Assembly: GCA_938030915.1 (NCBI GenBank)
Contig: CALHIO010000072.1
Coordinates: 1-5,904 of the forward strand
DNA: 5,904 nt
Source: an uncultured Gemmatimonadota bacterium
Lineage (GTDB): Bacteria; Gemmatimonadota; Gemmatimonadetes; Longimicrobiales; Gaopeijiaceae
Reading direction: 5' to 3'
Shown: positions 1-5,657 of the stretch, in pieces
How the letters are laid out: each line of letters opens with the position of its first letter
Numbering within the stretch: the first letter of the stretch is position 1
The notes under the pieces: model-generated
What the model saw: the letters and a program-made list of their open reading frames with translations, nothing else
The model's database searches: none
Told to the model about the DNA's origin: nothing
Translations under genes and position numbers: made by a program

Positions 1-549
1 ACGTACCGCGTGACGCTCCTCGTCGGCGGGGAAGAACACCGCTCCGAACTGACGGTGCTCAAGGATCCTGCGTCCGAGGGTTCGGCCGATGACATCGAGG
101 CTCAGCTTGCCCTCCTCGCCGAGATCCGGAACGACTACGACGCCGCAGCGGACGCGATCAACCGGATCGAATGGGTTCGTCGTCAGCTCCATGACCTGGT
201 CGAGGTGCTTCAGAGCCAGGGTGGCGCCGACGATCTGATCGACGGAGCGAACTCGCTCGACGCGAACCTGATCGCGATCGAAGAGGAATTGATTCAGCTT
301 CGCACGACCGGTACCGGACAGGATGGCGTCCGCTATCCAGCCAAGGTCGTGGGCAAGCTGCGGCACCTGGCCAACGGCGTATCGAGTGCCGACTTCCGGC
401 CTACGGATCAGCACGGGGAGGTACATATCCTGCTCCGCGACATCCTGATGAGCGCCCGAGAAGACCTCAGTGCACTTCTCGAACGCGATCTGGCGGCGTT
501 CAATCAACTCCTGCGCGACCGCGGACTGAATCCGTTGATCAGTGACTGA
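1..549 (+). CDS. C-terminal fragment of a probable secreted VPS10/sortilin-like BNR-repeat protein (5' end outside window)
   Basis: The reading frame is open from base 1 to a TGA at 547-549, giving 182 residues; the GTG at base 10 is most likely an internal valine. The fragment starts with the last strands of a beta domain (YRVTLLVGG, then a LTVLKDP strand-and-turn). It continues as a helical, coiled-coil-like tail: IEAQLALLAEIRNDYDAA, a second helix around IEWVRRQLHDL, and a closing helix ending FNQLLRDRGL. This order of a final beta strand with a 'DP' turn, then helices, then a fN.lLr..gl ending is what I know from large exported glycosyl-hydrolase-like proteins with VPS10/BNR propellers. 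The propeller itself is outside the window, so the family call is inference from the tail alone. No catalytic role can be read from this part. It is followed by a 162-bp gap with a hairpin, so it probably ends its transcription unit. Confidence 0.6.
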   Translation, partial: TYRVTLLVGGEEHRSELTVLKDPASEGSADDIEAQLALLAEIRNDYDAAADAINRIEWVRRQLHDLVEVLQSQGGADDLIDGANSLDANLIAIEEELIQLRTTGTGQDGVRYPAKVVGKLRHLANGVSSADFRPTDQHGEVHILLRDILMSAREDLSALLERDLAAFNQLLRDRGLNPLISD

Positions 550-607
550 GCGTTCTTCTCCCGATGCAGGGGCGACGTCTTGCGGCTGGCCCGTTCGACT
601 GATTCTT

Positions 608-634
608 CCCGGGTCGGGGGAAACCCCGGCTCGC
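608..634 (+). terminator. GC-rich hairpin with GAAA loop, possible terminator or leader structure
   Basis: The arms at 611-619 (gggtcgggg) and 624-632 (ccccggctc) pair over 9 bp with two G-U wobbles, and 610/633 adds one more C-G pair. The loop at 620-623 is GAAA, a stable GNRA tetraloop. No T-run follows on the + strand, so it is not a classical intrinsic terminator. It lies about 60 bp after the stop of the upstream gene and about 80 bp before the next start. It could end the first transcript or sit in the 5' leader of the second gene. The rest of the 550-711 gap shows no convincing gene or recognisable promoter. Confidence 0.4.
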
Positions 635-699
635 GCGACTGGTAAGACAGACGCGCACGACCGCAGGCTGTGCGCGACGTTCAGGCTAGACACCCCATC

Positions 700-703
700 G
701 GAG
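700..703 (+). promoter_or_regulatory. Ribosome binding site deciding the GTG start at 712
   Basis: GGAG lies 8 nt upstream of the GTG at 712. It supports this start over the in-frame GTG at 670, which has no such site and would put 14 charged or polar residues before the signal peptide. Confidence 0.6.
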
Positions 704-711
704 ACACCCCC

Positions 712-1896
712 GTGCGCACCGCCGTGCTCGCCGCCTTCATATCAGTGATCCCCGCCGCTCTGGCCGCTCAGGTCGGAGCCGTGCCGAGTCGCCTGGCGGA
801 AGTCGAGCTTCAGCGCTCGCGTACCTGCGTGGGCACGCTCGCCCGGATCGCCGTCCTCGACGGCGTACTCGAGCCCCTCGTCCTTCGGGGGGCACGCCTT
901 CGTCAGATCGCGGAAGCCGTGGCTCTCGAGGACCCGAGTGCCGTGACGCCCTTCGAGGAGGCAGAGCCGACCGAGGTCATGGTCAGAGACTGGTTCACGA
1001 CGGACGCGGCGCTCGCGCAGCGGTATGTCACGACCGAAGACGCCGGGCTTCTCACGGAACGCCAGGCCGGCCGTGAGACGATCAAGACCGTCGTCACGGA
1101 TGCGCTTCTGTCGGTTCAGGCGCAGGCGGACAGCGCTCTGAATGCGAATACGGCACTGATTCAGGCAGCCGGACCGTGCGACGGGGCGATCTTCGTGCGG
1201 GGTGCGGTTCAGGAGGCGTGCGCCGACGCCTCGGGGCCGATCTGCGATCAGGCCGCGCTCCCGGCGGGGGAGTCGACCGGCTTTCGCTTCGTCGATGCCG
1301 GAGAGTCCGTGTGGGAGATCCAGGAGGACAGACCCTGGACCGTGCCCGCCCCGCTGCAGCCGACGGCGGATGGTCAGCTCGGAGGTGGACGCACGGTCGG
1401 GTACGCCCGCATCGGTAACGTCGCGGTGTCCCTCTCCTTTTCTCCTCTCTTCCGGGACCGGGACGACACGTCAGCGGAGGAACTCGCGGGCTATGACGCG
1501 GTCAACGATTCGCTGGGCGTGCGCGTCGATCATCCGGCACTCGCGGTCACTCCGGCTCTGGGTGTGCGAGCCGCGCTACCGGAGCCCCTGGGCACGGAGA
1601 CGCGTTACGGCATCCATTTCGGCGACATCGACACCCCGGACATTCTCTGGACAGGACCCGCGGGCTCGGGAGCGCCACTCGAGGCAGCCATTCCCCTGGC
1701 AGCGAGGCACGTGGTCCGCCTTCGGGCAGGTGACCCCGTGATGCTGACGGCCATCGGCGGAGTCGACGGAAATCAGCCCGAGTACTCGATCATGGTCGGG
1801 AATGTGAATCAGGGGCCGGCGACCGCCGTGCTGCTGAACTACATGGCGACCCAGATGGCCGAGGACCTCGATCGCTACGTGCAGCCTCGCGGCTGA
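712..1896 (+). CDS. Exported protein of unknown function with four cysteines
   Basis: Starting at GTG 712 the protein has 394 residues. It opens with a typical Sec signal peptide: Arg2, a hydrophobic core from about residue 4 to 17, and a probable cut near ALA/AQ at residues 18-20. I do not recognise the family. Residues about 25-155 look mainly alpha-helical (for example 110-150, rich in Ala, Gln and Glu). Residues about 190-390 look beta-rich, with motifs VWEIQEDRPWTVP (200-212), GYARIGNVAVSLSFSPLF (230-247) and YGIHFGDIDTPDILW (299-313). Four cysteines at 39, 156, 170 and 178 could form two disulfides in the periplasm. There is no lipobox, haem motif or obvious catalytic motif. It may be periplasmic or associated with the outer membrane. 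It is convergent with the cytochrome gene, whose stop codon lies only 15 nt away, so the two are not co-transcribed. The open reading frame, signal peptide and ribosome binding site make it a real gene; the function is unknown. Confidence 0.82.
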   Translation: MRTAVLAAFISVIPAALAAQVGAVPSRLAEVELQRSRTCVGTLARIAVLDGVLEPLVLRGARLRQIAEAVALEDPSAVTPFEEAEPTEVMVRDWFTTDAALAQRYVTTEDAGLLTERQAGRETIKTVVTDALLSVQAQADSALNANTALIQAAGPCDGAIFVRGAVQEACADASGPICDQAALPAGESTGFRFVDAGESVWEIQEDRPWTVPAPLQPTADGQLGGGRTVGYARIGNVAVSLSFSPLFRDRDDTSAEELAGYDAVNDSLGVRVDHPALAVTPALGVRAALPEPLGTETRYGIHFGDIDTPDILWTGPAGSGAPLEAAIPLAARHVVRLRAGDPVMLTAIGGVDGNQPEYSIMVGNVNQGPATAVLLNYMATQMAEDLDRYVQPRG

Positions 1897-1916
1897 CTCC
1901 GGCGCCCCGGGTCAGC
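1892..1916. terminator. Compact bidirectional hairpin spanning both convergent stop codons
   Basis: The outer stem gctgac (1892-1897) pairs with gtcagc (1911-1916), 6 bp. After a one-base bulge (T1898), the inner stem ccgg (1899-1902) pairs with ccgg (1907-1910), with a cgcc loop. The TGA of the + gene (1894-1896) and the TGA of the - gene (complement of 1912-1914) both lie inside the outer stem. There is no T-tract on either side. The position between two convergent genes suggests a shared transcript end, but this is inferred from structure only. Confidence 0.5.
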
Positions 1917-2532
1917 GCACGATTCCGGCGCCTCCCACCCGATCGTCCACAACGAACTTGTCCCGGGCCGGCATGACGACCGCCGGCAACGTCTCGGCGT
2001 CCATCACGGCGTCTTCGGGTACGATCTCGTTCATCCACAGGATATACGCAATCACCGCGTAGACCTGGTCATGAGACAGGATGCCCGGCGTCAGTTGCGG
2101 CATCGCCTTGCGGATGTAGTCGTAAAGCGTCGTGGCGTACGGCCAGTAATTGCCGACCGTGCGGGTGCCCGGGACGTCGTCCCATTGCTCGCTGTCCACC
2201 AGGCGATCGTTCGGGCCCTCGGTCCCGGTCGGTCCATGGCACGCGACGCAGTGGACGTTGTAGACGTCCCGCCCCTGTGCGACGGACCCGCTCCCTGCGG
2301 GGAGGCCCTCCCCGTCCGGGCGTACGTCGATGTCCCACATCGCGACGCGCGCATCCGAGGCTTCGCTTCCGAAACCGAAGCGGGCCGGAGCGTGAGAGGG
2401 AATCCCCTCGGGTGTTCCGGCCATCGCGACCTCACCCGGTGCCGCGGCAGCCCCAGCCGCCGTGCGGTCCCCCTCGGTACATGCCCCGAGGAGGGCGATC
2501 GTCGCGCAAAGTCCGGCTGCTAGCGCCCTCAT
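1912..2532 (-). CDS. Lipoprotein monohaem cytochrome c, SoxD N-terminal-domain type (electron acceptor of the Mo dehydrogenase)
   Basis: The 206-residue protein starts at the ATG (complement of 2530-2532). The start overlaps the stop of the upstream soxC-like gene in an ATGA, and a GGGAG site lies 7 nt before it. A lipoprotein signal peptide ends in the lipobox LLGAC, with Cys18 as the lipid-modified residue. A low-complexity Ala/Gly linker follows. One class I cytochrome c domain has the haem motif CVACH (Cys95, Cys98, His99); Met144 in KAMPQLTPG is the likely second axial ligand. Segments WDIDVRPDGEGLPAGSG (66-82), TVGNYWPYATTLYDYI (125-140) and VYAVIAYILWMNEIVP (157-172) match what I know of the first haem domain of SoxD. 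Classical SoxD carries two haem domains; here the protein stops after a short tail, so the second is absent. It probably takes electrons from the Mo subunit in the periplasm and passes them to the respiratory chain. A SorB-like role with sulfite is possible. Confidence 0.88.
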   Translation of the reverse strand: MRALAAGLCATIALLGACTEGDRTAAGAAAAPGEVAMAGTPEGIPSHAPARFGFGSEASDARVAMWDIDVRPDGEGLPAGSGSVAQGRDVYNVHCVACHGPTGTEGPNDRLVDSEQWDDVPGTRTVGNYWPYATTLYDYIRKAMPQLTPGILSHDQVYAVIAYILWMNEIVPEDAVMDAETLPAVVMPARDKFVVDDRVGGAGIVR

Positions 2533-3785
2533 ACCAGCTCTCCCAGACCGAATGTGACTTCGCCGGTGCGGGCGATCCTCCACGCCCGTTGATGGTTCTG
2601 GTGATACGACGTCCGTGTACCTCGGGCCTCCCAGAGCTGCTCGACCGTGGGCTGTACATACCCGGTCTCGTCGGTCGCCCGGCTGAGGATGACCGTGTCC
2701 CGCCCGTTCCAGTCGAAGAGATGACGGAAGCGCACGGTCGACTTGTCCAGGATGGGTCCCTGAAGTGCCGCATCGACCCAGCTGCGACCGCCATCCGTGC
2801 TGACCTCCACCCGCGTAATCCGGCCACGGCCCGACCATGCGAGCCCACGGATTTCCCACCAGCCGGGGTCGGGAAGCACGTACGGGTACGATGGGAAGGT
2901 GATGACCGATTTGGCGTCCATCACGAGGCTGAACTGACGCACCGTTCCGTCGCCGAGAGGATCGGTGTATTTCGAAGTCTCATCTCGAGTATGCGTCGGC
3001 TGATCGGTCACCTCGATCCGGCGGAGCCATTTGACGGACGTGTTGCCCTCGTACCCCGGGTTGAACAGCCGCAAGGGATAACCCTGCTCGGGGCGGATCC
3101 GCTCACCGTTCTGCCCATAGGCGAGGATCGAGTCCTCCATGACCTTGTCGAGCGGGACGCTCCGGGACATCACCGCCGAATCTCCGCCCTCGGCCAGGAT
3201 CCAGCTCGCCCCCGGACGCACACCGACTTCACGCAGGAGAGTCGATACCGCGACCCCCGTCCACTCGCTCGTGCTCAGCAGCCCATCCAGGGCCTGAACC
3301 GTGACCTCCGTCGGCATCCGCTCCCGGTTGTAGACCCCACCACCGTTCCCCGAACATTCGAGAAATCGGATCCGCGACACCTGCGGGTACCGCATGAGGT
3401 CGGGCATGCGGAAGACCATGGGCCGCTCGACCATGCCGTGGATCAGGAGCTCATGATCCTCGAACTGGATGTCCGGGATCCCCGCGTGGTGCCGCTCGAA
3501 GTGCAGATCCGCCGGCGTGATCGTACCCATCAGATCGGCGAGAGGGGTGCGGGAGGAGGAAGACAGAGCCTGAGCCCGGACGAGCCTTTTCGGCTGCTCG
3601 GCCGGGGCGCGGGTACCCAACTCCGACACGAGGCGGCCCGGGACCTTGGTCGGGTCCGAGGGGGCCTCCTGCGCGACCAGCTTGATCGCGTCGGACTGCG
3701 TCTTGACGAGGCCTGCGGCGATCACGCCGGAGGTCGTCGTGATCCAGGCGCGTCGCGAGAGTCGTGGACGTTCGTCGCGGGGCAT
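2529..3785 (-). CDS. soxC: SoxC-type molybdopterin sulfite/sulfane dehydrogenase, Tat-exported
   Basis: The 418-residue protein belongs to the sulfite oxidase family of molybdenum enzymes. The N-terminus has a twin-arginine signal (SRRAW at 10-14, then a hydrophobic run to about residue 26), consistent with export of a folded Mo-cofactor protein. The Mo-pterin domain spans about residues 80-275. It contains HFERHHAGIP (95-104), the ECSGNG motif with Cys144 as the Mo thiolate ligand (the only cysteine in the protein), WTGV (175-178), RPEQGYPLRL (231-240) and GNTSVKWLRRIEV (247-259). The C-terminal dimerisation domain spans about 280-405, with GLAWSGRGRITRVEVSTDGG (314-333) and SRATDETGYVQPT (368-380). 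Length and motif order fit SoxC; SorA-type sulfite dehydrogenases are the close alternative. The substrate is either sulfite or sulfane sulfur bound to SoxY. The gene is first in an operon with the cytochrome, joined by an ATGA overlap. The soxXYZAB genes are not seen, so the exact substrate is open. Confidence 0.9.
   Translation of the reverse strand: MPRDERPRLSRRAWITTTSGVIAAGLVKTQSDAIKLVAQEAPSDPTKVPGRLVSELGTRAPAEQPKRLVRAQALSSSSRTPLADLMGTITPADLHFERHHAGIPDIQFEDHELLIHGMVERPMVFRMPDLMRYPQVSRIRFLECSGNGGGVYNRERMPTEVTVQALDGLLSTSEWTGVAVSTLLREVGVRPGASWILAEGGDSAVMSRSVPLDKVMEDSILAYGQNGERIRPEQGYPLRLFNPGYEGNTSVKWLRRIEVTDQPTHTRDETSKYTDPLGDGTVRQFSLVMDAKSVITFPSYPYVLPDPGWWEIRGLAWSGRGRITRVEVSTDGGRSWVDAALQGPILDKSTVRFRHLFDWNGRDTVILSRATDETGYVQPTVEQLWEARGTRTSYHQNHQRAWRIARTGEVTFGLGELV
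2540..2544 (-). promoter_or_regulatory. Ribosome binding site of the SoxD-like cytochrome gene
   Basis: On the minus strand GGGAG lies 7 nt upstream of the ATG, inside the 3' end of the soxC-like gene. It supports the short start giving a lipoprotein signal peptide rather than the frame's extension to about 2859, which only shadows the upstream gene. Confidence 0.55.
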
Positions 3786-3794
3786 CGAGTCGGT

Positions 3795-3800
3795 CTCCTC
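3795..3800 (-). promoter_or_regulatory. Ribosome binding site of the soxC-like gene
   Basis: On the minus strand GAGGAG lies 9 nt before the ATG at 3785. This is a strong Shine-Dalgarno sequence and fixes the start that gives the twin-arginine signal near the N-terminus. Confidence 0.65.
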
Positions 3801-3942
3801 GGTCCGGGTTCGAGCAGCGGACTCAACCTGCGGCGCGTCGGCGCCCGCGGCCAGAGGGCGGATTGTTCAGCCGTCTCAAGGCACGAGTAGACGTCGGGGC
3901 ACCCCGGAAACACATTTGCTTCTTGTCCCTGTTCACCGTGCC

Positions 3943-3946
3943 GGAG
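3943..3946 (+). promoter_or_regulatory. Ribosome binding site deciding the ATG start at 3956
   Basis: GGAG lies 9 nt before the ATG at 3956. An in-frame GTG at 3938 has no such site and would add six residues in front of the signal peptide, so the ATG is preferred. Confidence 0.6.
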
Positions 3947-3955
3947 TCACTGCAC

Positions 3956-5554
3956 ATGCGTCGACTGGTTGTCACGTCGATCTTCGCCCTCGCCCTCGCC
4001 ACCCCGTTGTCGGCTCAGGACGTCCAGTTCCCCCCCGACTTCGAGGACCCGATGCCGCTTCATCACGATGGTCGTGGCCTCGGGCCCTTCCACCGCGCGG
4101 TCACCACCTCGTCGGGCGAAGCACAGCTCTACTTCGATCAGGGCATCCAGCTCATGTACGCCTTTGATCCGAATCTCGCTGCCCGGTCGTTTCGCGAGGC
4201 ATGGAAGCTCGATCCCGACTGTGCCATGTGCTACTTCGGTGAGGCGTGGGCCTGGGGGCCGTACCTGAACGGGCCCATGACGGCACCGGACGCACCGCGC
4301 GCGCACGCCGCGATCCAGAAAGCCCTCGAGCTCTCGGAGGACCACGCATCCGACGTGGAACGGGCCATGATCAAAGCGATGACCGTGCGCTACGAGGCGG
4401 AGCACGACCCCGACAGGCGGCGCTCGCTGGATGAAACGTGGGCCGAAACGATCAACGAGCTGTTCGAGGAGCACCCGGGCGATCTCGACATCGGGTTTCT
4501 GGCCGGCGAGTCGCTCATGCTGCTGCAGCCGCGCCGGGGGCTCTGGGACATCAACAACCCGGAGGTTCAGGAGATCCATCGGGTGCTCGAGTTCGTGCTG
4601 GAGCAGGACATCACACATCCCGGGACGTGCCATCTCTACATCCACGCGACCGAGCCGACGCAGGAGCCCGGTCTGGCCGAGGGGTGTGCGGACTACCTCG
4701 GTCAGTCCATCCCGGGTGCCAGCCACATTCAGCACATGCCGTCTCACACGTACAACCGGATCGGTCGCTGGGGTGATGCCGTTCGGGCGAATACGGACGC
4801 ATGGCATTCCGACCTGAAGGCGGCGCACGGGGACGGATTTGCGATCTACCCTTCGCACAACCTGCACATGCTGCTCTTCGCCGCGTCGAACGATGGGCAG
4901 GGAGCCGTCGCCATTCAGGCCGGTCGGGATTACGCCGACCTCATGGACGGGGCGACCTTCTACGAGGCGCTGACCATGGTCCGCTTCGGTCGCTTCGATG
5001 ACATCATCGAGTTGCGTGAAGCGCCAGAGGGAACGGTCTTCCGGGGGCTGTACGACTTCGGAAAAGGGTACGCTCACCTGCGCCTGGGTGACGAGGGGAC
5101 AGCCCGCTGGTACCTGCATCTCGTTCAGACGGCGATCGAGGACGACCCCGACGACAACTTCCGCGGACACACCGCGACCCAGCTGCTCGGCGTCGTGAGC
5201 GCGATTCTCGAGGGGGAGATCCTTCGGGCGAATGGAGAGCTCGATCAGGCGATCGACGTCCTGCGCGCCGGCGGCGAGGTCGAAGACGGGCTCCGGTACG
5301 ACGAGCCCGAGCCCCTCCCCTTCTCCATCTACACGTGGCTGGGCGACGCCTTGAACGAGGCGGGTCGGTATGCCGAGGCGGAAGAGGCGTTCCGGCACGA
5401 GCTCGTCAAACACCCCCACAACGGTTGGTCACTCTTCGGGCTCGAGCAGGCGCTCAGAGCTCAGGGCAAGGATGCGGAGGCGGACGGGGTTCACGCCGAG
5501 TTCCGCGAGGCGTGGGCGCGATCCGACACCTACCTGCGCGGGCCGATCTTCTAG
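3956..5554 (+). CDS. Exported tetratricopeptide-repeat protein with Cys/His clusters
   Basis: From the ATG at 3956 the protein has 532 residues. A Sec signal peptide (MRRLVVTSIFALALATPLSA) is probably cut after Ala20. TPR-like helix pairs are visible at about 55-100 (YFDQGIQLMYAFDPNLAARSFREA, then LDPDCAMCYFGEAWAW), 110-145, 265-290, and near the C-terminus at 453-515 (YTWLGDALNEAGRYAEAEEAFRHEL, then the last helices). The family, as I know it, is a set of uncharacterised exported TPR proteins of environmental bacteria with a 'GPxxNGPM'-like motif (101-108 here) and recurrent Cys/His motifs. Those seen here are CAMC (89-92), CHLYIHATE (225-233), HIQHMPSH (257-264) and HNLHM (301-305). They look too regular to be chance and could form a metal or cofactor site, but CAMC is followed by Tyr rather than His, so it is not a c-haem site. 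The molecular function is unknown; a scaffold or protein-binding role is generic for TPR. It is divergent from the soxC-like operon; a functional link is not shown. Confidence 0.85.
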   Translation: MRRLVVTSIFALALATPLSAQDVQFPPDFEDPMPLHHDGRGLGPFHRAVTTSSGEAQLYFDQGIQLMYAFDPNLAARSFREAWKLDPDCAMCYFGEAWAWGPYLNGPMTAPDAPRAHAAIQKALELSEDHASDVERAMIKAMTVRYEAEHDPDRRRSLDETWAETINELFEEHPGDLDIGFLAGESLMLLQPRRGLWDINNPEVQEIHRVLEFVLEQDITHPGTCHLYIHATEPTQEPGLAEGCADYLGQSIPGASHIQHMPSHTYNRIGRWGDAVRANTDAWHSDLKAAHGDGFAIYPSHNLHMLLFAASNDGQGAVAIQAGRDYADLMDGATFYEALTMVRFGRFDDIIELREAPEGTVFRGLYDFGKGYAHLRLGDEGTARWYLHLVQTAIEDDPDDNFRGHTATQLLGVVSAILEGEILRANGELDQAIDVLRAGGEVEDGLRYDEPEPLPFSIYTWLGDALNEAGRYAEAEEAFRHELVKHPHNGWSLFGLEQALRAQGKDAEADGVHAEFREAWARSDTYLRGPIF

Positions 5555-5605
5555 CCGACAGCTGGAACGCGGCGCCGGTCAGCCACCGTGGTGGGGCTGG
5601 GCGCT

Positions 5606-5647
5606 CACGAGGGGGAGGGCCGTCATGCGACGGCTCTCCCCCTCGTG
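5606..5647. terminator. Strong 19-bp hairpin between convergent genes, probable bidirectional terminator
   Basis: The arm at 5606-5624 pairs with 5629-5647 over 19 bp without a bulge; 18 pairs are Watson-Crick and one is a G-U wobble. The loop is ATGC (5625-5628). It lies 51 bp after the TPR gene stop and 10 bp beyond the stop of the opposite gene, so it can serve both transcripts. Neither side has a U-tract, as is common for hairpins at gene ends in very GC-rich genomes. Confidence 0.75.
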
Positions 5648-5657
5648 CTCGGTCGTA

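Larger units (their letters stand above)
3786..3955. promoter_or_regulatory. Divergent intergenic region carrying both promoters
   Basis: These 170 bp separate the divergent soxC-like and TPR genes, so promoters for both directions must lie here or just inside the genes. I find no convincing -35/-10 pair on either strand. One possible small hairpin is ggcgc (3832-3836), loop gtcg, gcgcc (3841-3845), about 50 nt upstream of the soxC start in its putative leader. No clear operator palindrome or riboswitch is visible. Confidence 0.5.

Noticed and set aside
542..748. Small open frame on the + strand across the 550-711 gap
   Set aside because: It is rich in Pro, Ser and Thr with no motif, has no ribosome binding site, and overlaps the signal peptide region of the next gene in another frame.
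2533..2859. N-terminal extension of the cytochrome frame to a start at 2859
   Set aside because: It overlaps the soxC-like coding sequence and would bury the lipoprotein signal peptide; the ATG at 2532 has a ribosome binding site and an ATGA coupling.
2277..3890. Open frame of 537 codons on the + strand opposite the soxC-like gene
   Set aside because: It lies antisense to a protein with clear Mo-enzyme motifs, its translation is rich in Arg/Pro without domains, and long open shadow frames are expected at this GC content.
3894..3908. Palindrome cggggcaccccg upstream of the TPR gene as an operator or hairpin
   Set aside because: The loop would be two bases or the stem only four to five pairs; too weak in this GC-rich background.
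4220..4232. CAMC in the TPR protein as a c-type haem site
   Set aside because: The motif is followed by Tyr, not His, so the CxxCH requirement is not met.
3947..5419. Open frame of 490 codons on the - strand opposite the TPR gene
   Set aside because: The + strand protein has a signal peptide, ribosome binding site and TPR motifs; the antisense translation is a GC-driven shadow rich in Val, Arg and Leu.
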